Source: Algibacter sp045066735
GTDB taxonomy: Bacteria; Bacteroidota; Bacteroidia; Flavobacteriales; Flavobacteriaceae
DNA length: 64,000 nt
Reading direction: 5' to 3'
Assembly (NCBI RefSeq): GCF_045066735.1
Contig: NZ_JBISHH010000025.1
Span: forward strand, 62,001-126,000
Both the position numbers and the translations under genes were made by a program. This document shows, in pieces, positions 56,225-64,000 of this stretch (the first letter of the stretch is position 1; each line of letters starts with the position of its first letter). The notes below the pieces were generated by a model, which made no database searches, was not told the DNA's origin, and saw only the letters and a program-made list of their open reading frames with translations.

Positions 56225-58384
56225 TTAGTTTTTTATAAACTTTGAACTATAAGAAGCCCCATCACTAGACATCACTCTAATAAGATATGTTCCTGTAATT
56301 AAATTAGTAACAGGCAAAACTAATATTGAATTATTAAGGTTTCCGTTTATAGACGTTTTATTTATCAAAGTTCCAAGAAGAGAATAAACTTCTACGGAAC
56401 CTGTGTTGAAGCTATGTGGTAATGCTATATTTAAGTTGTTGCCCACAGGATTAGGATATAGCACAAGCTTTATTGATGACTCTTCATCAATACTTAAAGA
56501 TTCTCCGGTGTCTTCTATGGCATTTACGCCGGCTGTCCATTGGGTTCCTAGACTTTCATAGGCTCCAATATCTGGAGCACTTCCTTTATAACTACTAGTG
56601 AAATTAGATATGAATCGCCCCATGTCTACTACTGCGCTTCCAGAAGCTGGCATAAAATTTTGATTATTAGCATCTTCAAAAGGAGAAGTATTGCTTATTA
56701 AATTATCTTGTATATCAAAATCTGTTGCGGTTTCAGAAAACCAATCGCCAACATTTGAAAAATTATTATAAATTTTATTATTTTCTTGGGTATAACCATT
56801 TACCCATGCGTCCATAGCACGTTCTGCATTCCAAATGGTATTATGATAAAAATCTAAGTTCGTATTATTCCAATTTACTTGATAACCACTCCAAGATACA
56901 TTCCAGATTACGTTGTGATGAACCGTATAACCTTTACTATTATTATCTAAATATATTCCTGCCGCTTTACCTGGATCGTTTGGATTATGAGAATATGAAG
57001 GCGCAGTAGCATCATGAAACCAATTATGATGGATTTCATTATTCTTTAAAGATGCATTTCCAACGGTATAAAACACACCAGAATCACTGTTTATTTTTTG
57101 TGAAGCAGAAACGTCGTTATAGGCAATCTCACAATTAGAACCAGCTACATACATACCATCTCTACCTGCGTTTGTAATGGTGTTTTTTAGTATTTTCATA
57201 TCATTACCACTACTTCTTAGGGGTGAAGCGTGAATGCCAATGTAGTCTATATTACTAATGTAGTTGCCTTCAACAGTACAATTTGATGCCGCCCATCCAG
57301 ATATAACAATACCACTTACAGAACTATGGTCTATAGTACATCCTTTTATTATGGTGTTATCTCCTAGAACTTCTAGAGCAGCTTCACCAACTTGCGCCGA
57401 TGTATTTGTTAAATTATCATGACCTTCACTTCCATGGATTATGGTGCAATTAAGTATTTGGTTATTATCGGCATTATTATGAATTTTTACACTCCCTCCA
57501 AAAAAGTTTAAACCTTCTAGCTTAATGTAATCGCCTTTTATTTCTGCGGCAAATTTAGATGCAGCATATTCAACGCTACCAGTGGTAGGCATAGTTCCAT
57601 CTGCTGTTTGAAGATAAAGTGTATTAGTTGTCTGGTCATAAAACCATTCATTAGCATAATCTAAGGCTTCCAATTTATTAAATAAGTATAATTGTCCTCT
57701 ATTGTTATTAGGATTATTTCTCCAAACGGTTGGATTATGTGGTGTAAAAGGCCATTTTGTAATATCAACCTCAGTATAGTCTATTCTACTGGTTGTGCTA
57801 GCAGTTATTGTTCGTGTCCAACTTGCTCCAGAATGTGCGCCTAGGTAATAAACCATGCCACCAGTCCAATCTATATTTGGTAAGTTGTTTGCCGTAAAAT
57901 GAGAGCCGTCACCGCCTGTTACAGGTGTGCAATCTATAGTCCAGCGGTTATTATCTTTGTTATTTGGCCATCTTGCCAAATCCATATATTCATTGTTGTG
58001 ATATACGGCTCTAAAGCGGCTTTCAATGGCCATATTTACTGTGGCTTTGTAAATGTTTCCGCTATGTGCTTGCCAACCATTTACTATATTGGTGGCTCTA
58101 ATTTCAACATCTTCACCATCGGCAGCTTTAAAGGTTAAATAATTGCCAGAAGTCCCATTTTTAGTAACATTAAGAGCTTCTTCATAAATACCACCTCTAA
58201 TAATGCAAACATCGCCTGCCGACATTATAGATATGGCTTTGGTAAACGTTTTGTAAGGATTAGCCATAGTCCCGTTACCACTAGTGTCATTTCCATTTGT
58301 AGCAACATAAATATCGGTGGCAAAACTAATAGAGCTAGCTAATAGAAAAAAAAGATAAAAATAAATTTGAGTAATTTTAAGCAT
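56225..58384 (-). CDS. Secreted right-handed parallel beta-helix protein with type IX sorting domain
   Basis: A 719-residue protein: signal peptide (1-22, SISFA), an N-terminal pectate-lyase-like cap (DIYVATNGNDTSGNGT, then NPYKTFTKAISIMSAGDVCIIRGG in part), a long parallel beta-helix (about 280-560) with repeating N-x-I turns (KGCTIDHSSVSGIVISG, NYISNIDYIGIHAS, NTITNAGRDGMYVAG), and a type IX C-terminal domain (about 645-719, LYPNPVGNNLNIALP ... KFIKN). This fold hosts many polysaccharide lyases and glycosidases (pectinases, carrageenases, alpha-galactosidases). I cannot assign a family or catalytic residues, so it is a candidate for a new activity. Its promoter carries a partial direct repeat. 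Confidence 0.7.
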   Translation of the reverse strand: MLKITQIYFYLFFLLASSISFATDIYVATNGNDTSGNGTMANPYKTFTKAISIMSAGDVCIIRGGIYEEALNVTKNGTSGNYLTFKAADGEDVEIRATNIVNGWQAHSGNIYKATVNMAIESRFRAVYHNNEYMDLARWPNNKDNNRWTIDCTPVTGGDGSHFTANNLPNIDWTGGMVYYLGAHSGASWTRTITASTTSRIDYTEVDITKWPFTPHNPTVWRNNPNNNRGQLYLFNKLEALDYANEWFYDQTTNTLYLQTADGTMPTTGSVEYAASKFAAEIKGDYIKLEGLNFFGGSVKIHNNADNNQILNCTIIHGSEGHDNLTNTSAQVGEAALEVLGDNTIIKGCTIDHSSVSGIVISGWAASNCTVEGNYISNIDYIGIHASPLRSSGNDMKILKNTITNAGRDGMYVAGSNCEIAYNDVSASQKINSDSGVFYTVGNASLKNNEIHHNWFHDATAPSYSHNPNDPGKAAGIYLDNNSKGYTVHHNVIWNVSWSGYQVNWNNTNLDFYHNTIWNAERAMDAWVNGYTQENNKIYNNFSNVGDWFSETATDFDIQDNLISNTSPFEDANNQNFMPASGSAVVDMGRFISNFTSSYKGSAPDIGAYESLGTQWTAGVNAIEDTGESLSIDEESSIKLVLYPNPVGNNLNIALPHSFNTGSVEVYSLLGTLINKTSINGNLNNSILVLPVTNLITGTYLIRVMSSDGASYSSKFIKN

Positions 58385-58422
58385 AATTATTAATTTTTAT
58401 CCAAATCTAGATAAGAGTAGAA

Positions 58423-58483
58423 TAGAGTAGTACGCTCTACATCTTTTTTTATGTAACAAATGGTTAATTTTTTATATCGTATA
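58423..58483 (-). promoter_or_regulatory. Partial direct-repeat promoter of the beta-helix gene
   Basis: On the minus strand TATACGA (58483-58477) and CATTTGT (58462-58456), 21 bases apart. The upstream half has two mismatches and the -7 region at 25 bases (58430-58423) is poor. Confidence 0.35.
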
Positions 58484-58534
58484 ATATTTATTTAAAATAT
58501 TGTATTTCGTTTTTTTTATAAAGAATCGAAAGTA

Positions 58535-59740
58535 TTATTTATTGACTAATTCAAACTGTTTTTCTAAGGAAACACCATAGTTGCCCTCCAATTCACTTTT
58601 AATTTTTTTATAAAATTTAGTGTCTGGTGGCATACTCAAATTGCTCCAAAATGCAGGGTGGTAAGGCAGGTCAAGAGATCCCATATCTGTTTCATCACCA
58701 AAGGACCGAACTCTAATTTTTTTCTTGTCCGTTTCAATATTGTATACAAAAGCCTCTAGGCGATAACTCATTTTTTCGGCCTCGGTATTCCAATATTTCT
58801 CAGGGATTTGGTTTCTGTTAAAACCCCATTCGTTGGCAAAATAACTTAAATATAATTTACCGTTTTGGTGTTTCTGATAAATGTAGAGTGCCTTTTGTTT
58901 TTCTATTCTATAAACACTGTAAGTATCTATGCCAATGTATAGTTTTATTTTATTCCATTTCTTTTTGCCTGTACCTTCGAGAATAAGTACATCTTCACCT
59001 TCATAAGAGGAATCGCCTATTTTCTTCCAAGTAAATTTCTTGAGGTTAGGCTTTTTTTCTGAAGGTCTAAAAGGATTTCCACTTGCCATATAGTTAATAG
59101 AGTGTGTCCATTGCACACGTTTCCAAATTCTATAATCTGCAGATTTTCGAGCTTCAGCCACTTCAACGACTCCTAAAGGATATGCTGGTCCTCGGTCTCT
59201 AATTTTTATATAGTTTTCAACAAAAAATTTAGACCTACCGCCTTCGGTTGCTGCTCTTCTGTAAAGCATCTCTATTTGATGTGGTGTGCTAATGGTATTT
59301 TCTTTTAAGTTTTTTTGTGCGTTTAGAACATATTCTAACGGGTTTAGAAGCTTAATCTCATCCATTTCGAAAACACTTTCAACTAAAACAATTTTCTTTT
59401 CTTCTTGGTCTAGATAATCTTCAACCTTAATTTTAATAGTGTTGTAACCTAAACAGGAAATGGAAAGGCTATCTTGTAGTTCACTTTTAGTGACCAACAT
59501 AGAAAACTCGCCATCTTCTGTACTAGAAGTTCCTAAGTATTTTTCAACTATTCCAACAGCGGCATAGGGCACAGGGAAGTTTGTTTCATCTAAAATAATA
59601 CCATCAATTTCAACTTTGCCTCCTTGAGATTGACTAATAGTTGGAGTTAGAAAAAAGAGTGTTATTATAAAAAGGGGAAAAAAGTTCTTTAAAACTGTAT
59701 TAAAAATGTTATCATTTTGAGAGTTTGTAATGTATACCAT
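58535..59740 (-). CDS. Secreted protein with carboxypeptidase-regulatory-like domain
   Basis: A 401-residue protein with a signal peptide (about 18-40, FFLTPTISQSQ). Residues 43-125 form a carboxypeptidase-regulatory-like beta sandwich (KVEIDGIILDETNFPVPYAAVGI ... EDGEFSMLV). The remaining 270 residues are beta-rich with conserved-looking aromatic and basic residues (YRRAATEGGRSKFFVENYIKI in part, and YPLGVVEVAEARKS). I recognise the arrangement from flavobacterial surface or periplasmic proteins of unknown function, without a name. Own promoter with the direct repeat, so part of the regulon. Confidence 0.6.
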   Translation of the reverse strand: MVYITNSQNDNIFNTVLKNFFPLFIITLFFLTPTISQSQGGKVEIDGIILDETNFPVPYAAVGIVEKYLGTSSTEDGEFSMLVTKSELQDSLSISCLGYNTIKIKVEDYLDQEEKKIVLVESVFEMDEIKLLNPLEYVLNAQKNLKENTISTPHQIEMLYRRAATEGGRSKFFVENYIKIRDRGPAYPLGVVEVAEARKSADYRIWKRVQWTHSINYMASGNPFRPSEKKPNLKKFTWKKIGDSSYEGEDVLILEGTGKKKWNKIKLYIGIDTYSVYRIEKQKALYIYQKHQNGKLYLSYFANEWGFNRNQIPEKYWNTEAEKMSYRLEAFVYNIETDKKKIRVRSFGDETDMGSLDLPYHPAFWSNLSMPPDTKFYKKIKSELEGNYGVSLEKQFELVNK

Positions 59741-59772
59741 AGTTTATATTTTATCAGAAATAAGTTGTTCTG

Positions 59773-59833
59773 TAAAAATATAAATGAGGTTCGCTTTGCC
59801 GCATAACAAATGTCTATTAGTTTACCACATATA
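59773..59833 (-). promoter_or_regulatory. AraC-type direct-repeat promoter of the regulatory-like-domain gene
   Basis: On the minus strand TATATGT (59833-59827) and CATTTGT (59812-59806), 21 bases apart, then 25 bases, then TATTTTTA (59780-59773), five of six -7 consensus bases. Confidence 0.55.
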
Positions 59834-59847
59834 GTTTCTGGTGATTC

Positions 59848-61404
59848 TTAATAAAAATCCCAAAAATCGTACTTTTCACCTTTAACGTTCTCTTTTTTAT
59901 CGCCAATTTCAATAGCCTTTGCTTTCATTTCAGAGCGCATTTTGGCAATAATATCTTTGTTTTCTGGGAAAAAAGATAAGTCTTGAGTTTCCCAAGGATC
60001 TTTTTTAATATTGAATAATTGTGTTACTCTAGAACCTGAAATAGACTCGCCTTCTTTTTTAGAAAAGTCTTGAGCTCTTACGTATTCAATTAATTTGTAA
60101 TCTCCTTTTCTATATGCTCTTTGGAACTGTCTGTAAGCATGATAAGTTGAGTTTCTAACTTGGTTTACTTTACTGTTTATTATTGGGCTTAAACTTTTTC
60201 CTGAAACTGAAGCCGGTATTGGAACCTGAACAAAATCACAAATTGTTGGGTAAATATCATGTATATAAGAGAAAGCATCAAAGCGTGTTCCTTTGTTTTT
60301 TATTAAGTTTCCAGAAAAAATTAAAGGTACATGAATACCATCTTCATCATAAATATTTTGTTTTCCCATTAAGCCATGGTTTCCAACGGCTAAACCACTA
60401 TCACCAGAAAATACAATTAGCGTGTTTTCGTATTGTCCACTTTCTTTTAAAGCCGAAATAACTTTGCCTATTTGTTCATCTAAATGTGTTATTATGGCGT
60501 AGTAATCTGATAATTGTTGCTTTGCTACATCTGGAGTTCGTGGCCATGGGGCTAATTCTTCATCACGTAAAAACATATGTCCATTATCAAATGGATGTTG
60601 TGCCATATAAGAGGGCGGTAATGTTATGTCTTCGGAAGGATACATGTCTTTATATTTCTGTGGCGCTTGGCGCGGGTCGTGAGGCGCATGGAATGCCAAA
60701 TACATCATAAAAGGTTTATTGCTTTTATAATTTTTGAAATATTTGGAAGCTTCATTTGCAAAAACTTCAGAGGTATGAGGACCGTTTTCTTCAGTTCCTG
60801 TTGGACCTCTTTTAGCTTCTTTGGGAACGGGTTGGCGAATAATGTTTCCATGGTCGTCATAAACCAAAAGGTAAGCATCATCTTTTTTAAACTCACCCGC
60901 TTTATCCCAATCAAAAAAAGGCATTCTAAAATGATCAACAAGATAGAGGCCTTTCCCCATTATTTTATCGCCTGACGTAAAACTTCGTTTTAAGGATTCG
61001 CCATCCTGATGCCATTTACCAATAATATGTGTGTTATAACCTGCATTTTGAAAGGTTTCACCAATGGTTTTACTTGTGTTTAAAATTTTATGTCCTGCGC
61101 CACCTAACTGAAATACATTGGTTCCTGTTAGCAACATGGCTCTGCTTGCAACACATGTGGCCCCTGTAAAAGCTCCCATTAAATAAGTGTTTGTAAAAGC
61201 AACGCCATCTTTAGCCAAAGCATCTATTTGCGGTGTTTTTAGATCCATGCCACCTAAAGCATGCACACCAGAGTAACGATGGTCGTCCGTGAAAATGACT
61301 AATACATTTGGTTTTTTAACGATTTTTTGACTAAATGAAAGTACCGTATATAGTACGCAAATTATAAAAAAGAATTGTTTTTGAGTATTAATATGCTTAG
61401 TCAT
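59848..61404 (-). CDS. S1 sulfatase with variant CxAxR motif
   Basis: A 518-residue secreted protein (signal peptide about 1-26, VLSFSQ). Sulfatase motifs: FTDDHRYSGVHALGG, the modified-Cys motif CVASRAMLLTG with Cys84, IGKWHQDGES, and FSGDSGLAVGNHGLMGK. The usual Pro of C-x-P-x-R is Ala here; this variant is known among type I sulfatases and should still be matured. Resembles sulfatases whose C-terminus ends in a QDLSF/NPWETQDL-type block (DPWETQDLSFFPEN). It lies 16 bases downstream of a GH29, so both probably act on the same sulfated L-sugar. Confidence 0.85.
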   Translation of the reverse strand: MTKHINTQKQFFFIICVLYTVLSFSQKIVKKPNVLVIFTDDHRYSGVHALGGMDLKTPQIDALAKDGVAFTNTYLMGAFTGATCVASRAMLLTGTNVFQLGGAGHKILNTSKTIGETFQNAGYNTHIIGKWHQDGESLKRSFTSGDKIMGKGLYLVDHFRMPFFDWDKAGEFKKDDAYLLVYDDHGNIIRQPVPKEAKRGPTGTEENGPHTSEVFANEASKYFKNYKSNKPFMMYLAFHAPHDPRQAPQKYKDMYPSEDITLPPSYMAQHPFDNGHMFLRDEELAPWPRTPDVAKQQLSDYYAIITHLDEQIGKVISALKESGQYENTLIVFSGDSGLAVGNHGLMGKQNIYDEDGIHVPLIFSGNLIKNKGTRFDAFSYIHDIYPTICDFVQVPIPASVSGKSLSPIINSKVNQVRNSTYHAYRQFQRAYRKGDYKLIEYVRAQDFSKKEGESISGSRVTQLFNIKKDPWETQDLSFFPENKDIIAKMRSEMKAKAIEIGDKKENVKGEKYDFWDFY

Positions 61405-61420
61405 TTATTTGTGTTTTTTG

Positions 61421-62938
61421 TTATTCTAAATTAAATTTAAAAACAGTTGCTAATTCGTTCATTTCTACATTAGGCATGGTTAGATAAAAACTTTCCGAAG
61501 TAAGCTCCCATTCAACTTTAGCATTACTGCCTAAGAGTTTAATGTTTTTGATGGACGAAGGAGGAATGTTTCTATGATAGCCACCTATAGCGCGCATTTG
61601 AATTCTTTTGCCTGCTTCCGGTTTCCCTAGAAAAAATACGTACATGGCCTTTTTATCTTTAGAAATGGTAAACCGAACATCATCTGCGGTATAATTAATT
61701 TTTGATGATTGCCCGCCATGAGACCCATCTTCTGCTTTTGCTGGTCCATAACCAAAAATAGTATGAGTGCGAGTTCCGTAAACGGCTTCGCTATGTATTT
61801 TTAACCAATCTCCAATTTGTTTAAGAATATCGCGTTGTTCTTGGTTAATAACACCATCTGCTCTGGGAGAAACATTAAGTAAAACAATACCATTTTTACT
61901 CCAAACATCAACCATATTTCTAATAACCAAATCGGCCGTCTTATATTTATGTCCTTCAACATACATCCATCTACTTTCTCCTAATGTAATATCTGTAAGC
62001 CATGGCATCGGGTGTATATCTCTTCTACCGCCTTGTTCAAAATCTAATACACTATAGTCTAATGGTAAATCATCTTGTTTATGTGCTGTAACAACCTCTT
62101 TGTTGTGTTTTAGTCCATTATTAAAATGATGCGCGGCCATTTCCATTCTCTTATTTTCTGGAATTAGATTTAGCCAAGAGTCGTACCATAAAATATCTGG
62201 ACTGTATTTGTCAACCACTTCATTCACTTGGTTTAACCAATATTCATTAAATTCATTTATAGTTTCAAAATTTCCAAATAGCTTTCGCAATTTGGGATCT
62301 GTTGTAGCTGTTGGTAAATCCGGATGATACACATAATGACTATCATATGCTGTTTTCCAATTTTCAGGCTTATTGGCATTACGTTGCCCATTTCTAGCAT
62401 GATGAAACGTAGCGATAGTTTTCAAGTTTCTTTTCTTTAAAGATTTGAACAATTCTCCAAGAACATCTCTTTTTGGCCCCATATCTACTGCATTCCAAGG
62501 GTTTACTTCACTATCCCACATGGCAAATCCATCGTGATGTTGTGCTACAGGACCAGCAAATTTTGCACCCGCCATTTGAAATAAATCCGCCCAATTTTCA
62601 GGGTCAAATCGTTCTGCTTTAAACATGGGAATAAAGTCCTCATAGCCAAACTCGAAAATGCTACCATATGTTTTTTCGTGGTGTTTTCTAATATTTCCTT
62701 GGTCTTTATACATGTTGTGTGGGTACCAAGCACTGCCGTAAGCAGGCACGCTATATGGTCCCCAATGAAAATAGATTCCTAATTTGGCATCTTGAAACCA
62801 TTCTGGTGCGGCGGCGTGTTTTTTTAAAGATTTGAATGTTGGTTCAAATTCTTTAACTTTTTTATCTACGTCATCATTGTTTTTACAACCAATAAGCGTA
62901 AAAAGTATTATTACTATTAAAAATTTTATAAGATGCAT
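61421..62938 (-). CDS. GH29 alpha-L-fucosidase/alpha-L-galactosidase-like lipoprotein
   Basis: A 505-residue lipoprotein (lipobox at Cys18, TLIGCKN). GH29 motifs: KLGIYFHWGPYSVPAYGSAWY, AQHHDGFAMWDS, nucleophile Asp253 in PDILWYDSWLN (Tyr replaces the more usual Phe before Asp). C-terminal beta domain from about 390. Operon with the S1 sulfatase (16 bases after) and the GH2 before it (9 bases), a GH2-GH29-sulfatase set like those I recall from porphyran loci, where alpha-L-galactose 6-sulfate is desulfated and then removed by GH29. Confidence 0.85.
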   Translation of the reverse strand: MHLIKFLIVIILFTLIGCKNNDDVDKKVKEFEPTFKSLKKHAAAPEWFQDAKLGIYFHWGPYSVPAYGSAWYPHNMYKDQGNIRKHHEKTYGSIFEFGYEDFIPMFKAERFDPENWADLFQMAGAKFAGPVAQHHDGFAMWDSEVNPWNAVDMGPKRDVLGELFKSLKKRNLKTIATFHHARNGQRNANKPENWKTAYDSHYVYHPDLPTATTDPKLRKLFGNFETINEFNEYWLNQVNEVVDKYSPDILWYDSWLNLIPENKRMEMAAHHFNNGLKHNKEVVTAHKQDDLPLDYSVLDFEQGGRRDIHPMPWLTDITLGESRWMYVEGHKYKTADLVIRNMVDVWSKNGIVLLNVSPRADGVINQEQRDILKQIGDWLKIHSEAVYGTRTHTIFGYGPAKAEDGSHGGQSSKINYTADDVRFTISKDKKAMYVFFLGKPEAGKRIQMRAIGGYHRNIPPSSIKNIKLLGSNAKVEWELTSESFYLTMPNVEMNELATVFKFNLE

Positions 62939-62947
62939 TTTTGGTTT

Positions 62948-64000
62948 TTAAAATTCAAAAGTTAAATCTATTAGTATAGGGTTATCATCATTTCCAAAGT
63001 AGTTCTCAGAGTTTCCTTGAGGTCCCATTTTATCACCTGTTTGAAATTTTGTTCCTATTGCTGGAATATTTTTCACAAATGAAATGTCTCCTTCTGGAAA
63101 ATCTACAGATACTCTATGGTTAGGGTCTTCTTTAGGTTGTTGCGGTGTTAGCATTCTTAAAAAAATGTTTTCGGAATTACAATACACTGTAAAACCGTTA
63201 TTATTTTTTCCTTTTACTTTAGCCCAATATAAACTTGAAAAGAAACCTTTGAATTCGGGATAAACAAAACCCGATTCTCCAGTTACTGTATTATTATAAT
63301 CGTTTTCCCAAACTTTAAGTTGAGTACCCTTCATACGATTTCTCCAAACACGGTAAGGGCCATCTCCCAACCATTTCATACCACTAACTTCAGACTCTGG
63401 AAAAGAAAAAGTAATACCTTTAAAACCTTTTACTAGTTTCTTTCCTTTTATTTCTACATATAAATCTAAAAGGCCATTGGGGTAAATGGTCCATTTAATA
63501 ATATCTGAACTATATTCTTTATGGCTTGCCCAACCAGGAGATTTATCACTCTTTTCAAAAACAGTAATAATTTCAACTTTATCTTTAAGCTGGTTTACTT
63601 TTACAGACTGTATTTTATCTTTATGATCGAAAATTATAGGTCCATTATTAAATGGAATAACCATGTTTCCTTTTTTTACTTTTTGTAATAAACCGGTTTT
63701 TTCTGAAAAGGTATAGCTTATACCACTAGTATTTATATTAATTAATCCATTTTCAACGTTGGCATTCAGGTTACCATTTGCATCTTTTGTAATATGATTA
63801 GCATTTAATATTTTAGGAATTTTTACAGGGTAACTCCATGTGAAAATTTCCTTGCCGTTAGGGGCTATAGCTGTTAAATTTAAAGCATCAGCAGATTGCC
63901 AATTACGGGGCTTTTCAACTTCAATTTTTCCTTTAGATGAAGGCTCTAAACTTGGAAGCTTCACTTCTGATTCGGAGAGTGTTTTAATTTTATCTATTCC
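62948..64000 (-). CDS. C-terminal part of a GH2 beta-galactosidase (cut by window end)
   Basis: The frame stays open through 64000, so the gene starts outside the window; a GTG at 63964 is internal. The visible 351 residues match the C-terminal beta-sandwich (Bgal small-chain N) of LacZ-type GH2 enzymes: FSEKTGLLQKVKKG near the start and MKWLGDGPYRVWRNRMKG. The GH2 catalytic residues lie upstream and cannot be seen. It shares an operon with the GH29 nine bases downstream. Not a close match to the C-terminus of the GH2 at 23329. Confidence 0.75.
   Translation of the reverse strand, partial: GIDKIKTLSESEVKLPSLEPSSKGKIEVEKPRNWQSADALNLTAIAPNGKEIFTWSYPVKIPKILNANHITKDANGNLNANVENGLININTSGISYTFSEKTGLLQKVKKGNMVIPFNNGPIIFDHKDKIQSVKVNQLKDKVEIITVFEKSDKSPGWASHKEYSSDIIKWTIYPNGLLDLYVEIKGKKLVKGFKGITFSFPESEVSGMKWLGDGPYRVWRNRMKGTQLKVWENDYNNTVTGESGFVYPEFKGFFSSLYWAKVKGKNNNGFTVYCNSENIFLRMLTPQQPKEDPNHRVSVDFPEGDISFVKNIPAIGTKFQTGDKMGPQGNSENYFGNDDNPILIDLTFEF

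Noticed and set aside
1..64000. tRNA, rRNA, CRISPR array, insertion sequence or prophage
   Set aside because: I saw no cloverleaf, rRNA, spaced-repeat array, transposase or phage gene; relics here stem from PUL genes.

Overview
The window comes from a marine, alga-associated member of the Flavobacteriia (Bacteroidota). The DNA is AT-rich, translation starts lack Shine-Dalgarno sites, there are SusC/SusD pairs and type IX secretion tails, and -7 boxes of the TAnnTTTG kind. It is one large polysaccharide-utilisation locus (PUL). Three GH16 enzymes with agarase/porphyranase features, three GH29 enzymes, three GH2 enzymes, one GH3 and four S1 sulfatases point to a sulfated red-algal galactan of the agar/porphyran type. 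The exact substrate is inferred; no GH117, GH50 or GH86 is present in the window.

Layout. 0-6 kb (minus strand): a catabolic operon of a zinc alcohol dehydrogenase, a KduD-like SDR, a GH2 and a lactaldehyde-type aldehyde dehydrogenase. 6.4-8.0 kb: a membrane-bound TPR/LuxR-type regulator. 8.6-20 kb (plus strand): a GH16 relic, an agarase-like GH16, a first SusC/SusD/surface-lipoprotein triplet and two more GH16 enzymes with HYR or cadherin-like domains. 20-23.3 kb: two small secreted proteins among relics of GH16, GH2, DUF1501 and a Tat-signal protein. 23.3-27.6 kb (minus): GH2 beta-galactosidase, CBM9-like lipoprotein, AraC regulator. 27.9-36.7 kb (plus): a planctomycete-type module (dihaem DUF1549/DUF1553 lipoprotein, Tat DUF1501 protein, Tat NHL propeller, four-helix membrane cytochrome with leucine-rich repeats) followed by a GH29. 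36.7-46.5 kb (minus): VCBS/ASPIC lipoprotein and the second surface-lipoprotein/SusD/SusC triplet. 47-56 kb (plus): sulfatase, GH29, then a GH3-sulfatase-sulfatase operon. 56.2-64 kb (minus): parallel beta-helix protein, a carboxypeptidase-regulatory-like protein, and a sulfatase-GH29-GH2 operon that runs off the window.

How it fits together. GH16 endo-enzymes cut the galactan at the surface, SusC/D pairs import fragments, and sulfatases, GH29, GH2 and GH3 finish them in the periplasm. The dehydrogenases feed released sugars into central metabolism. The cytochrome/Tat module adds a possible periplasmic oxidation step.

Regulation is the most interesting result. Ten promoters across 41 kb share one architecture: two copies of a CATWYGT-like half-site exactly 21 bp apart, then 25 bp, then the position of a -7 box (clear at six, weak at four). 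This is typical of an AraC-type activator and would join most of the PUL into one regulon. A separate element, GTCAAG-N5-GTCAAG, occurs three times, only around the TPR/LuxR regulator, the first GH16 and the first SusC. Several gene relics, including a GH16::GH2 chimera, show that the locus is still being rearranged.
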